Shown here in pieces: positions 8,220 through 18,213 of a stretch of DNA of 42,486 nucleotides (the first letter of the stretch is position 1; every line of letters starts with the position of its first letter). Position numbers and translations under genes: made by a program. Origin of the DNA: Endozoicomonas arenosclerae (GTDB lineage Bacteria > Pseudomonadota > Gammaproteobacteria > Pseudomonadales > Endozoicomonadaceae); the NCBI RefSeq assembly GCF_001562015.1, contig NZ_LASA01000068.1, positions 1-42,486 on the forward strand, written 5' to 3'. The notes beneath the pieces are model-generated. The model saw only the letters and a program-made list of their open reading frames with translations, made no database searches and was not told where the DNA came from.

Positions 8220-8240
8220 CAGGAGCCCTCGTGGCTCCTG
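8220..8240 (+). terminator. Putative terminator after the protease
   Basis: CAGGAGCC (8220-8227) pairs with GGCTCCTG (8233-8240) around CTCGT, 11 bases past the stop. The downstream sequence TCTCTCCTACTT is pyrimidine-rich but not a clean T-run. Confidence 0.55.
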
Positions 8241-8314
8241 TCTCTCCTACTTGCTTCTACTTCTGTTAGTGCTAGAGTGCATAGCTTTCCTCTATTCCCC
8301 TCTTGAGCACTTCA

Positions 8315-9364
8315 ATGACTTCTGTAGACATTGCCAACATCAAGCTGACTGAATACAGCCATGGCGCAGGTTGCGGCTGCAAGATATCTCCCGAAATTCT
8401 CGATGGCATCCTGAAAACCAATCTTCAATTGCCTGATTTCCCCAGTCTGGTTGTGGGCAACTCCAGTAAGGATGACGCCGCAGTGTTTGATATAGGCAAT
8501 GGTGAAGGCGTTGTCAGCACCACCGACTTTTTCATGCCGATCGTGGACGATCCCTTCGATTTCGGCCGAATTGCTGCCACTAACGCAATCAGCGATATCT
8601 ATGCCATGGGTGGTAAACCCATGATGGCCATTGCCATTCTTGGCTGGCCCGTGAATATTCTGCCGCCTGAAATAGCTGCAAAAGTGGTGGATGGTGGCCG
8701 TCAGGCCTGTGCTGATGCGGGTATCCCATTGGCAGGAGGGCACAGTATTGATGCTCCCGAACCTATTTTCGGACTGGCTGTAACCGGTAGAGTACCGCTA
8801 GAAAAGTTAAAGCGTAATGATCAGGCTCGAGCGGGCAGCAAACTCTATCTCACAAAACCCCTGGGAGTTGGGATTCTCACTACCGCCCAGAAGAAAAAAC
8901 TGTTGCAGGAAGAACACAGTCATCTGGCTCGTGACGCCATGTGTACTCTTAACAAAATCGGTGCAGAACTGGCCGAACTGCCTGGTATCAGCGCAATTAC
9001 CGATATCACCGGCTTTGGTCTGCTTGGCCACTTGATTGAAGTTTGCGAAGGCAGTGGTGTCACCGCCAGGCTTTCCATGGAAAAACTGCCTCTTCTGCCT
9101 CATGTCCAGCATTATCAGGAGCTGGGCTGTATTCCCGGGGGCACCCATCGCAACTTTGACAGCTACGGTCACAAAGCAGGTTCCATCACTGAACAGCAGA
9201 AACAGATTCTCTGTGACCCTCAGACCAGTGGCGGCCTTCTGGTAGCCGTTGACCCGGACTCCGAGCAGGACTTTCTCAAGGTCACTCAAGACCATGGACT
9301 GGCTCTGGAAGCTATTGGCACACTTGAGGAAGGACAAGAAGGAGCTCTAGTTACTGTTAACTGA
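8315..9364 (+). CDS. selD: Selenide, water dikinase (selenophosphate synthetase)
   Basis: SelD makes selenophosphate from selenide and ATP, the selenium donor for selenocysteine and selenouridine synthesis. The protein closely resembles E. coli SelD along its whole length: [12 protein letters not shown] carries catalytic C20 and K23 (E. coli C17 and K20), [10 protein letters not shown] binds metal/ATP, and [14 protein letters not shown] and CDPQTSGG follow. Position 20 is an ordinary Cys codon, not a selenocysteine TGA. I use the ATG at 8315 (349 residues), matching the E. coli N-terminus; the in-frame TTG at 8303 has no support. No selA, selB, selC or selU is present in the window. Confidence 0.97.
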   Translation: MTSVDIANIKLTEYSHGAGCGCKISPEILDGILKTNLQLPDFPSLVVGNSSKDDAAVFDIGNGEGVVSTTDFFMPIVDDPFDFGRIAATNAISDIYAMGGKPMMAIAILGWPVNILPPEIAAKVVDGGRQACADAGIPLAGGHSIDAPEPIFGLAVTGRVPLEKLKRNDQARAGSKLYLTKPLGVGILTTAQKKKLLQEEHSHLARDAMCTLNKIGAELAELPGISAITDITGFGLLGHLIEVCEGSGVTARLSMEKLPLLPHVQHYQELGCIPGGTHRNFDSYGHKAGSITEQQKQILCDPQTSGGLLVAVDPDSEQDFLKVTQDHGLALEAIGTLEEGQEGALVTVN

Positions 9365-9423
9365 AGAATAATGGTGCTTCAGGAAGGGTCAGCTATCAAA
9401 GAGTCTGAGTGAGTCTATAGAAC

Positions 9424-9450
9424 CCCAGAAATTGCTCCTGCATTTCTGGG
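9424..9450. repeat. 9-bp hairpin downstream of selD
   Basis: CCCAGAAAT (9424-9432) and ATTTCTGGG (9442-9450) form a perfect stem. Together with the stronger hairpin at 9476-9496 it separates selD from the convergent sutA-like gene. Confidence 0.5.
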
Positions 9451-9475
9451 ATACATTACATCCATGTAAATAAAA

Positions 9476-9496
9476 AAGCCCGACAGTGTCGGGCTT
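9476..9496. terminator. Bidirectional rho-independent terminator between selD and sutA-like
   Basis: AAGCCCGAC (9476-9484) and GTCGGGCTT (9488-9496) form a G/C-rich stem. An A-run lies before it and TTAAAAA after, so it gives a usable T-tract mainly for the leftward sutA-like transcript and partly for selD. Confidence 0.8.
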
Positions 9497-9506
9497 AAAA
9501 AGCGCA

Positions 9507-9752
9507 TCAGATTGGGCGGTTACCGTATTCGCTCGAAGGCTTTTTGGGCGGATCCGCAGTAACGTTTGATGGAACTTCTTCTATTTCGCCGCCAGATTTG
9601 AGAAAGGCCTGAATCTGAGCATCAAGACTTTCTCTGAGTTTCTTCCGGGACTCTACAGTACGTTGATCGGCTGGTTCGTCTCGACTCCCCAGAAAACCGA
9701 TATCAACCCCATCAAAACCAGCAGCAGCTTTTTTCGGCGTTTTCCGTGCCAT
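9507..9752 (-). CDS. sutA: SutA-like RNA polymerase-binding regulator
   Basis: This 81-residue protein has a basic N-terminus (MARKTPKKAAAGFDG), a central helix (about 32-53, SRKKLRESLDAQIQAFLKSG) and the C-terminal tail VTADPPKKPSSEYGNRPI. The tail is nearly the same as the C-terminus of Pseudomonas SutA as I remember it (VADPPKKPDSKYGSRPI). SutA binds RNA polymerase and raises transcription in slow-growing cells. The usual long acidic N-terminal arm of SutA is largely missing here, so activity may differ. The neighbour yjbQ is also close to sutA in Pseudomonas by my recollection, which supports the assignment. Confidence 0.7.
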   Translation of the reverse strand: MARKTPKKAAAGFDGVDIGFLGSRDEPADQRTVESRKKLRESLDAQIQAFLKSGGEIEEVPSNVTADPPKKPSSEYGNRPI

Positions 9753-9977
9753 AGCTCTTTCCTCTTGGATACTGGTCAGTGGAGCAATCTATGCTCCAAC
9801 CCATTGATTTATGACTTTAGTTCCGATTTTTTTTAGTTATAGTCCAGCGCTGTAAAAACGCCAGTCGGTTTGAGTCCTCCATTGATATTCTTGTTATTAA
9901 TCAGCCCTGAGCGGCTGAACACTTTCTTGTCACCATTGGGGACAAAAAATTCATATAAAAAGCCAATAAAATTATAA

Positions 9978-10409
9978 TTACCTATATAGCTGACCTTGTA
10001 AAGTCACAATAAGACGCCTGCTTCCCCCATGCTCCCTGTGCTCTCCAAGCCATATGCCTTGCCAGGTACCCAGATTGAAACGTCCCTCCGAAACAGGAAT
10101 CGTCACACTGACACCCCACAGGCTGGACTTAACGTGAGCCGGCATGTCATCAGGCCCCTCAAGAACATGGCGATAGTAGTCGGCATTATCCGGAATAGCT
10201 TGAAGGGAAAATGTTTCCATATCGTGACGTACATCCGGGTCTGCATTCTCATTCAATGTCAGGGAAGCCGAAGTATGTTGAATAAAAACATGAGCCAACC
10301 CCATCTGATAATTGGAGAGCTCTGTCAATTGCGACTCAACCTCATCCGTAATCAAATGAAAGCCTCTTCGCTTGGGTGACAGCTGAATCTTTTTCTGAAA
10401 CCAGCTCAT
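9978..10409 (-). CDS. YjbQ family protein (UPF0047, secondary thiamine-phosphate synthase type)
   Basis: This 143-residue cytoplasmic protein carries the family signature [20 protein letters not shown] (about residues 46-65), [18 protein letters not shown] and a hydrophobic C-terminal strand (LIVTLQG). Some members complement thiamine-phosphate synthase mutants weakly; the true function is unsettled. The full length matches the family. It lies upstream of the sutA-like gene on the same strand, separated by about 225 bases, so the two may not share one transcript. Confidence 0.9.
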   Translation of the reverse strand: MSWFQKKIQLSPKRRGFHLITDEVESQLTELSNYQMGLAHVFIQHTSASLTLNENADPDVRHDMETFSLQAIPDNADYYRHVLEGPDDMPAHVKSSLWGVSVTIPVSEGRFNLGTWQGIWLGEHREHGGSRRLIVTLQGQLYR

Positions 10410-10483
10410 AAAGTCTTCTCCTGCTTTGCCGAACTGCCTTGAGCAGCTGAGTCAGTTTTTTAATAGCTTAACAGGCAAACGGA

Positions 10484-10933
10484 ATGTACTTTAAATACCC
10501 AGTCACGCTCTTCCTCAGTTTTTTTCTTACTATTCCCGCCCACTCAACAGAAGATCTCAATCACTTTGGTTGTGATTTTATGGATATGCAGTCTTTCTAT
10601 ATGGATGAACTCGGTATTACCGGCGTCAGTATTCAATATCTCACCAAAAGAATGGATAGACCGGGATTGAAAGGCTATGCCAGAAAACTGGGAGCAAGGA
10701 AATATCTGATAGCACTGGCTGAAGGTCTGGAGCCCAGTGAAATAAGAGTCACTATGGCCCACGAACTGGTACATGTTCGCCAGCTCGAAGAAGGCTCAAT
10801 AGAAAAGAAAGAGTTTGAAAAGCATTACCTGGACCGGAGCTTTGAAGATGAAGCCTTCCGGCTCAGCCTGCCACTGGCTGCCCGGTTTTACACTGAGCAT
10901 CAATGTGATGAGCCTGACAAACCTCTCGAGTAA
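10484..10933 (+). CDS. Small exported HExxH protein, putative zinc metallopeptidase
   Basis: This 149-residue protein has a signal peptide at 1-20 (LFLSFFLTIPAHS) and HELVHVRQ at residues 93-100, a canonical zinc HExxH helix. About 24 residues later FEDEAFRLS supplies a Glu (E121 or E123) that could be the third ligand, as in gluzincin-like enzymes. The domain is very small and I do not recognise a named family. C30 and C141 could form a disulfide in the periplasm. It lies alone between yjbQ (divergent) and the toxin-antitoxin pair. Proteolytic activity is inferred from the motif only. Confidence 0.7.
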   Translation: MYFKYPVTLFLSFFLTIPAHSTEDLNHFGCDFMDMQSFYMDELGITGVSIQYLTKRMDRPGLKGYARKLGARKYLIALAEGLEPSEIRVTMAHELVHVRQLEEGSIEKKEFEKHYLDRSFEDEAFRLSLPLAARFYTEHQCDEPDKPLE

Positions 10934-10966
10934 AACCAAAAAGCCCTAAACCAGTAAATGTATTAT

Positions 10967-10988
10967 ATTGTGTACATTACCGCACAAT
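10967..10988. promoter_or_regulatory. Inverted repeat upstream of the antitoxin, possible autoregulatory operator
   Basis: ATTGTG (10967-10972) and CACAAT (10983-10988) are perfect arms with a 10-base spacer, 13 bases before the antitoxin start. A TATTAT sequence at 10961-10966 could be its -10 element. RHH antitoxins commonly bind such sites in their own promoter. Confidence 0.4.
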
Positions 10989-11000
10989 TGAGTACTTCAA

Positions 11001-11246
11001 ATGAGCAGCACAATGACTGTAAGGCTCGAGGAGAGCTTAAAAGATCGACTGGAAAAGCTCGCAGAGGCTACCCAGCGCTCCAAGTCTTTTCTTGCCGCTG
11101 AGGCTATTCGTGAGTTTGTTGAGCTTAACGAATGGCAGATAGAGGAACTAAAGGCAGCAATCAGAGAAGCTGATTCAGAGGATTTTGCCAGCAACCAGGA
11201 CGTTGACAACGTAATGGAGCGCTGGAGAAATTCTGGTGGAAATTAA
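11001..11246 (+). CDS. ParD/RHH-type antitoxin
   Basis: This 81-residue protein begins with a ribbon-helix-helix strand and helices (MTVRLEESLKDRLEKLA, then RSKSFLAAEAIREFV) typical of CopG/ParD DNA-binding antitoxins. The acidic C-terminal tail (about 50-81, AAIREADSEDFASNQDVDNV) would wrap the toxin. It overlaps the toxin gene by 11 bases, the usual type II arrangement. An inverted repeat at 10967-10988 is a candidate operator. Confidence 0.85.
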   Translation: MSSTMTVRLEESLKDRLEKLAEATQRSKSFLAAEAIREFVELNEWQIEELKAAIREADSEDFASNQDVDNVMERWRNSGGN

Positions 11247-11526
11247 ATGGCTAAAAAAAGCCCTTTTAAATCTTGAGGCAGAAGCCGAGTTCATTGCCCA
11301 AGAAAATCCCCAAGCCGCTAAAACAACAGTTGAAACTATTTTTCATTCAGTAACTTTACTTGCAAACAACCCTGCTCAAGGCAGACCAGGACGTATTGCA
11401 GGAATCAGAGAGCTTGTGGTTCCTGGGACCCGGTACATAATCCCATATAGAGTGAACATCAGAAAAAACAGAATTGAAGTTCTACGAGTCTTCCATACTT
11501 CTCGAAAGCCACCCACCCACTGGTAA
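11236..11526 (+). CDS. RelE/ParE-superfamily toxin
   Basis: This 96-residue toxin of the RelE/ParE fold starts with the family pattern EIKWLKKALLNLEAEAEFIA. NPAQGRPGRIAGIRELVVPGTRYIIPYRV and RIEVLRVFHTSRKPP follow, all typical of ParE-like toxins. ParE proteins poison gyrase, whereas RelE proteins cut mRNA; the basic, non-catalytic C-terminus fits ParE better. The start is the GTG at 11236 with GGAGA upstream; the ATG at 11247 is out of frame. Confidence 0.85.
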   Translation: MEIKWLKKALLNLEAEAEFIAQENPQAAKTTVETIFHSVTLLANNPAQGRPGRIAGIRELVVPGTRYIIPYRVNIRKNRIEVLRVFHTSRKPPTHW

Positions 11527-11564
11527 CAGAGAATAAAGCCTGAAAAATATGACTTTATTCTCTG
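11527..11564. terminator. 12-bp perfect inverted repeat after the toxin-antitoxin pair
   Basis: CAGAGAATAAAG (11527-11538) and CTTTATTCTCTG (11553-11564) form a long stem immediately after the toxin stop. The glpK stop lies 22 bases further. It probably insulates the convergent parDE and glpK transcripts, though no clean T-run follows. Confidence 0.55.
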
Positions 11565-11585
11565 AAGCAAAACGACTCCTCTGAA

Positions 11586-13079
<1,494 letters not shown>

Positions 13080-13365
13080 TTATGTTTTTCACCTCACCAT
13101 GGCTCTGAAAAATGCGACAGCCAGGCTGAGGGGCTACTTAAACGAACAGCCATCTGTTAAAAGCTATTCCGTTTATGAGCGTAAATTAGTGTTTTTTCAT
13201 CAATAGTTAGTCATCAGGGTATTTTTAATCACACAAGATCACAATACCGGACAGGTACGTATAGCTATTAAGACAACTGCTAAAAGCTCATTTAGAGAGT
13301 TACTGATAGAAAAACAAAGCACTTGTCAGGTACCATTTCTATTAACTGCTTATTGAGTAACCTGA

Positions 13366-14643
13366 ATGGCTTCATCCCTTCACGCAGGACTGAGGAATCT
13401 TAAAATCCTCAACATTATAAGATTGATTATCCTGCTGACAGAAGCCGGGCTGCTGGCAGTCGCTGACTGGTATTTTGGTATCAAACCAGTCTGGCCTCCC
13501 GTTCTATTCGCTTTTTTCCTGACAGCCATTCTCATCATTTACACCGGGCTGAGATATCAGCATCAGACCAGCATTTCTTCCAGAGTCCTGTTTACTCAAT
13601 TACTCTGTGACACTCTGCTGCAAACGACGCTGCTCTATTGGAGTGGGGGTGTTATGAACCCACTGATATCAGCCTATCTGCTAACCGTTGCAATCAGCGC
13701 CACACTTTTGCCACTGAAGCGACGATGGATGATTACCACTCTGACCATCGTCTGCTACACACTGCTTCAAAACTGGTATCAGCCACTCCAGTTTGAAAAC
13801 ACCTCGAATCACAGCATGACGGCTCATGGAATGATGGGCTCAATGATGATGCTTCACCTGGCCGGCATGTGGCTTGTTTATTCGCTCAGTGCCTGCCTGA
13901 TCACGGGTCTGGTGGCCAGTATGGCAGACAGAATCAGAACTCATCGCGCAGAAATAGCCGTCAGCCGGGAAAATCAACTTCGCAGCGAACGCATTTTGAG
14001 TGTCGCCACCATGGCAGCCAGTGCAGCTCATGATCTGGGAACAACTTTATCAACGATGAGCGTCGTATTGGGTGAAATGGCAGATGATCACAAGGGAAAT
14101 GCTGAACTCAAGGACGATATTGCCCTGCTTCGCTCTCAGATTGAGATATGCCGAAGCCGTCTGGCTGGTTTGGTAGCCACCAGCCAGGAGCAGAAACCTG
14201 TAGTTCAGAATGCCCACGAGTTTGGTCTTCAGGTGCTTGATGAATGGCAACTGCTCAGACCGGGCATAGAGATTGGTTTTCACTGCACCGCTTCACAGCC
14301 TCTCAATGTGGAAGCTGACTCTTCGTTGAAAGCCGCTCTGATTAATCTTCTTAACAATGCTGCAGACGCCAGCCCAAATCATGTAGAGCTGGAACTGACC
14401 CATGAAGAAGACATGGTCCTGTTCAAAATCAGGGATCAAGGCGCAGGCTTTGTGCCAGATATTTCTGAAAGACCTGGTTATACCACGATCTCTACCAAGG
14501 AAGAGGGCTTTGGGCTTGGCCTGCAACTGAGCGCAGCCAGCATAGAAAAGCTGAACGGCATTGTGAGACTATATAACGCCTATACAGGAAACAATCCGGA
14601 GCCTTGCGGTGCTATTACCGAAATAAGGCTGCCCAAATATTAG
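13366..14643 (+). CDS. RegB/PrrB/RoxS-like redox sensor histidine kinase
   Basis: This 425-residue inner-membrane kinase has about six membrane helices in residues 15-185. YWSGGVMNPLIS (91-102) matches the quinone-sensing loop of RegB-family sensors. H222 in AAHDLGTTLST is the phosphorylated histidine; most RegB proteins have a Pro where this has the second Thr of GTTL. C262 in EICRSRL fits the redox-active Cys box of RegB. The ATPase domain has NNAADASPNHVEL and FGLGLQLS. It lies 1 base from its response regulator. By family, it would control respiratory and redox genes in response to oxygen and quinone state. Confidence 0.9.
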   Translation: MASSLHAGLRNLKILNIIRLIILLTEAGLLAVADWYFGIKPVWPPVLFAFFLTAILIIYTGLRYQHQTSISSRVLFTQLLCDTLLQTTLLYWSGGVMNPLISAYLLTVAISATLLPLKRRWMITTLTIVCYTLLQNWYQPLQFENTSNHSMTAHGMMGSMMMLHLAGMWLVYSLSACLITGLVASMADRIRTHRAEIAVSRENQLRSERILSVATMAASAAHDLGTTLSTMSVVLGEMADDHKGNAELKDDIALLRSQIEICRSRLAGLVATSQEQKPVVQNAHEFGLQVLDEWQLLRPGIEIGFHCTASQPLNVEADSSLKAALINLLNNAADASPNHVELELTHEEDMVLFKIRDQGAGFVPDISERPGYTTISTKEEGFGLGLQLSAASIEKLNGIVRLYNAYTGNNPEPCGAITEIRLPKY

Positions 14644-14644
14644 A

Positions 14645-15208
14645 ATGAATGATTCAGTACCCACAGCCAGTAATCATCACCCGAAAATTCTGCTTGTCGA
14701 TGATGACCAGACCTTTTGTCAGGTTCTGGCCAGAGCCTTCAGAAGAAGAGACCTTGACGTCAGGGTCGCACATTCTGCCGAACAGGGTGAGGACATTTTA
14801 AACCAATTCCAGCCAGACCTGGCCGTGATTGATTTAAAAATGTCGGGCGCCAGTGGCCTGACTCTGATTCCTCACCTGCTGAACAGCAATCCAAAAGTAC
14901 GCATTCTGGTTTTGACAGGATACGCCAGCATCGCCACAGCCGTTGAGGCCATACGACTGGGTGCCACCAACTACCTGTGCAAACCAGCGGACGCAGAACA
15001 GATTCTTGCAGCATTATTCTCCCAGCCAGAAATCCCCCACGAAGTTCCGGTACCGGAAAAGCCCATCTCCCTGGAAAGGCTGGAGTATGAACACATACAA
15101 AGAATACTGCTGGAAAACGAGGGTAATATCAGTGAGACAGCCCGGCAGTTAAATATGCACCGCCGGACCTTGCAGAGAAAGCTGGGAAAGAACCCGGTAA
15201 AAGCTTAA
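14645..15208 (+). CDS. RegA/PrrA/RoxR-like response regulator
   Basis: This 187-residue protein has a receiver domain (acidic DDD 19-21, phospho-acceptor D63 in VIDLKMSG, T91, K113), a proline-rich linker (about 130-142, PHEVPVPEKP) and a Fis-type helix-turn-helix (about 148-183) ending in HRRTLQRKLGKNPVKA. That ending is highly conserved in RegA/ActR/PrrA proteins. It is paired with the RegB-like kinase upstream. DNA targets cannot be inferred from the window. Confidence 0.92.
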   Translation: MNDSVPTASNHHPKILLVDDDQTFCQVLARAFRRRDLDVRVAHSAEQGEDILNQFQPDLAVIDLKMSGASGLTLIPHLLNSNPKVRILVLTGYASIATAVEAIRLGATNYLCKPADAEQILAALFSQPEIPHEVPVPEKPISLERLEYEHIQRILLENEGNISETARQLNMHRRTLQRKLGKNPVKA

Positions 15209-15237
15209 GAACTCGTCTGAAGAAAACCTCTCAAAGC

Positions 15238-15300
15238 CCGTTCGGGCTGAGCCTGTCGAAGCCCAATAACACCCCCCTTCGACAAGCTCAGGGTGAACGG
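15238..15300. repeat. REP-like imperfect inverted repeat
   Basis: The arm at 15238-15261 (CCGTTCGGGCTGAGCCTGTC...) and the arm at 15277-15300 (CTTCGACAAGCTCAGGGTGA...) are inverted copies with about four mismatches in 24. The TTCGACAGGCTCAG-type core is common to dispersed palindromic repeats in gammaproteobacterial genomes. It sits between two convergent genes, the usual place for REP units, and may end both transcripts. Confidence 0.75.
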
Positions 15301-15328
15301 ACCCCGTGTATAACTCGGGAAGTTAACC

Positions 15329-16810
15329 CTAAGAGCTTTCCAAAGCCTTCTCTCCTCTTCCTTCATTGAGGCCTAGCAACCAATCTACAGCAAAAAACAG
15401 CAGCATGGCGGCGCCCGATAATGGGAATAGAACGCCTGTAGCCAATGTCAGAATGACAACCACTTTCTCTCCACCAGACCTGGCAGAGAGAGGCTGTTTT
15501 GGTGGTGGATTCAAGATGGTGTCTGTAGTCGCAGTCCGTCTTTTCCACCAGAGAATAGTGCCGGTAATGGACAATAAAATCACACCGACGCATACCAGAA
15601 TCGCCAGCACCAGATTCCACCAGCCCGCATCCCCTTTATGCAGAGCCACTCCAGCCGCCATAGCTTTGGCCGCCAGGTTGTAATCCTTCCAGCCAACATC
15701 CACCAGTACATCGCCTGAATATTGATCCAGATGCACTGTTCGGTCACCCAACGGATTATTGATGTCACCATACATAGTGACAGACATAATCGAATAGACG
15801 CCCAACTCATCCCTTGGCAAAGCTATTCGAAAAGACTGACTGAAGGCTCCTTCCTGAGTCTGTTTGAAACCCAGCCCATGAGCTGTTGAAAACACCTGAT
15901 CCAGAGTTATAGAGCGACCACCATTCCCACTCAATTCGGAAACAGGCATTGGCGTCAGTTCCAGATTCCAGGGCACTTCATTTAACGTTTCGGTATTGAG
16001 GTCAGCATGGGTTTTAACTGCGGGTGTTTCCTCCGCGCTGGATTGCCAGAAGCCAGCACTTTCTTCAGCCGGAAATGAATTATATGGCTGAACCAGTTTC
16101 GCTCCCCAAATACCGGTCCACGACATACCGGTGATAAGAAAAAACAATAAAAATATACTGAGATAAAAACCGATTGAAGAATGGATATCTTTCCAAACGC
16201 CACGTTTGCCTTCGCTGACTGCTTTTCTCCAGGTGGAAGGCCTGATGAATTTTGGTAACAGGAGGGTTCTGGCGGCAGCCCCCGTTTTGGGCCAGTGAAG
16301 GTAAAGCCCGGTAATTAACAACAAGATTCCGAGCCCTGCTGCCACTTCAATAAAAGCGTCACCCGTTTTTCCCAATAGCAATGTTCCGTGGATCTCGTCA
16401 CTGATGCTGTACCAGCGATCGGCATTGCTGAAATCTCCCAGAACCTCTCCCGTATAAGGATTAATAAACACCAGAAGTGTATTACCTTCAGACCCTACCA
16501 CTTTAAACTGAGCTGACTGAGTTTCATAAACCGGCGAATCGTACTCTGCAACGGTATAGTCAGGGTAAGCTTTGCTGACGATCGCCCTCTGCTGTTCCAG
16601 TAAAAGCGGTTTATCCTGAAGCTCTGTAGCAGTCACTATTGTTAATTCTTCACCGTATTGCCAGTTATCAACCCAGGGAGCAGCCAGCATAACTAAGCCG
16701 GTAATACAGAGCATCAGCAAAAAGGGAATTACGTAGAGTCCGGCAAAAAAATGCCAGCGCCATATTGAGAGGTAAAATTTTTTGTTCATCGAGCACTTGG
16801 ATTGAATCAT
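15329..16810 (-). CDS. PepSY-associated transmembrane protein
   Basis: This 493-residue membrane protein belongs to the PepSY_TM family, often linked to iron-siderophore or ferric reduction functions. It has an N-terminal helix after WRWHFFAGLYVIPFLL, a long periplasmic PepSY region, further helices near 180-240, and two C-terminal helices including an LSITGTILWWKRR segment. The start is the ATG at 16810; ATG 16789 is an alternative (MNKKFYLS). It is divergent from a membrane AraC regulator with 138 bases between starts, which suggests local control. No siderophore receptor is visible here, so the iron role is inference. Confidence 0.85.
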   Translation of the reverse strand: MIQSKCSMNKKFYLSIWRWHFFAGLYVIPFLLMLCITGLVMLAAPWVDNWQYGEELTIVTATELQDKPLLLEQQRAIVSKAYPDYTVAEYDSPVYETQSAQFKVVGSEGNTLLVFINPYTGEVLGDFSNADRWYSISDEIHGTLLLGKTGDAFIEVAAGLGILLLITGLYLHWPKTGAAARTLLLPKFIRPSTWRKAVSEGKRGVWKDIHSSIGFYLSIFLLFFLITGMSWTGIWGAKLVQPYNSFPAEESAGFWQSSAEETPAVKTHADLNTETLNEVPWNLELTPMPVSELSGNGGRSITLDQVFSTAHGLGFKQTQEGAFSQSFRIALPRDELGVYSIMSVTMYGDINNPLGDRTVHLDQYSGDVLVDVGWKDYNLAAKAMAAGVALHKGDAGWWNLVLAILVCVGVILLSITGTILWWKRRTATTDTILNPPPKQPLSARSGGEKVVVILTLATGVLFPLSGAAMLLFFAVDWLLGLNEGRGEKALESS

Positions 16811-16948
16811 CTTCTGATACGAAAATCATAAAGTGCCTGACTGACTTGGGAAGGTGACAAAGTGTCGCAGGAAAGGCCGCTCTGATTTCGGTTCAGTCAT
16901 CCTGGGCTTTTCGTTAAACTCTTTCCCTGTTGAAGGGGGAAGTGTTGA

Positions 16949-18094
16949 ATGGTTCTTAACTGGGTCAGTGTACTCACACTGGTTGGATGTTCTCAGGGAA
17001 TTCTGCTGGCAGCCGTGCTGATGACGCTGCCATCCGGCAATTTGAGAGCCAATCGGATACTGGCAGCTATCGTTGCGGTACAAACAGCGACACTGGGCGT
17101 TTTTTTCCTCGTATACACTCCTGTTGATCAACCCTATCCTTTCTTTGTATTTCGCCTGGCCACAATCCATTTTCTCACGGGGCCACTCCTCTACTTTTAC
17201 ATACGATACCTGGTTAAGCCCGATAATCCGCTTGTCTGGCGAGACTGTTTGCACCTGCTTCCCTTCCTGCTGGCCTTTATCTCAACTTTTTTGATGGCAG
17301 GCCCGGAACAGTTTCAACACGCCCCTTTCGAGCAGTTAACTCACGACATCAAAATAGAACTGGCACTTCGAAGCCTGATAGGTGATCTGGTCCTGCTGAC
17401 GTATGCCGCTGTTTCTCTGATAAAACTCAGACAACACCGGAAAAGCATTGAGCAGCAATTCTCCTCTCTGGAGAAAGTCACTCTTCAATGGCTACAGGTC
17501 CTCGTACTTATTTGTGTGATGGGAGCTTCGCTGAGTTTAATGTTTGAACTGGTCGGTGTTTTGTTTGGCATTTTCCTTCCTGAAGTCAGAGTAGTAGCTG
17601 TCGTCTACCGTGTAATACTGCTTTACGGCATCGGTTTTATGGGTATGAGACAACCTCTGATTTTTGAGGCCGGAAGCCGGTCAACACTCAATAGTCCACC
17701 TGAATCTGAGAGCAATAAAACAAAATACCAACGCTCAGGGCTGACTGAACAAGATGTACAGCGCTTATGGCAAAAGCTTGAATCGCATATGGCCACCGTT
17801 AAAAGCTATCGAACCCAAGGATTGAAAGTGGGTGATCTGGCGGCTGAATTGGGCATGCGAGAGAACTATCTCAGTCAGGTCATCAACAGTTGCGCCAGGA
17901 AAAACTTTTTTGAGTTCATCAATGAATACCGGCTCAACGAAGCCCGAAGCCTCCTGATTGAAGCTCCGGAAAAACCCATTTCAGAAGTAGCCCTTGAGGT
18001 CGGTTTTGCCAGTCAGAATGCTTTTAACAACCAATTCAAAAAGCATCTTCAGCAAACACCCAGCAGTTTCAGAAAGAATTACAGTGAAAATTAA
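16949..18094 (+). CDS. Membrane-anchored AraC-family regulator
   Basis: This 381-residue protein has about seven hydrophobic segments in residues 1-235 and a C-terminal AraC DNA-binding domain (about 270-378). The C-terminus contains DLAAELGMRENYLSQVIN and ISEVALEVGFASQNAFNNQFKK, the two helix-turn-helix units, then TPSSFRKNY. Such regulators act from the inner membrane and often control the adjacent transporter gene. Here the divergent PepSY protein is the obvious candidate. The ligand is unknown. Confidence 0.9.
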   Translation: MVLNWVSVLTLVGCSQGILLAAVLMTLPSGNLRANRILAAIVAVQTATLGVFFLVYTPVDQPYPFFVFRLATIHFLTGPLLYFYIRYLVKPDNPLVWRDCLHLLPFLLAFISTFLMAGPEQFQHAPFEQLTHDIKIELALRSLIGDLVLLTYAAVSLIKLRQHRKSIEQQFSSLEKVTLQWLQVLVLICVMGASLSLMFELVGVLFGIFLPEVRVVAVVYRVILLYGIGFMGMRQPLIFEAGSRSTLNSPPESESNKTKYQRSGLTEQDVQRLWQKLESHMATVKSYRTQGLKVGDLAAELGMRENYLSQVINSCARKNFFEFINEYRLNEARSLLIEAPEKPISEVALEVGFASQNAFNNQFKKHLQQTPSSFRKNYSEN

Positions 18095-18213
18095 AAGCTA
18101 TACTTTTCAATGAGTTAAAATTTTTAACGTCACCGCGTGGAAGCAGTGAAATACTGGATTTCACGCTTGCTGGCGGTCTGGCCCAGCATTTTCCATCATC
18201 CACCATGCCCAAT

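Noticed and set aside
8807-9337. 176-residue minus-strand ORF
   Set aside because: Antisense to selD.
16826-17254. 142-residue minus-strand ORF upstream of PepSY gene
   Set aside because: It overlaps the start of the AraC regulator on the other strand and has low-complexity, non-family sequence.
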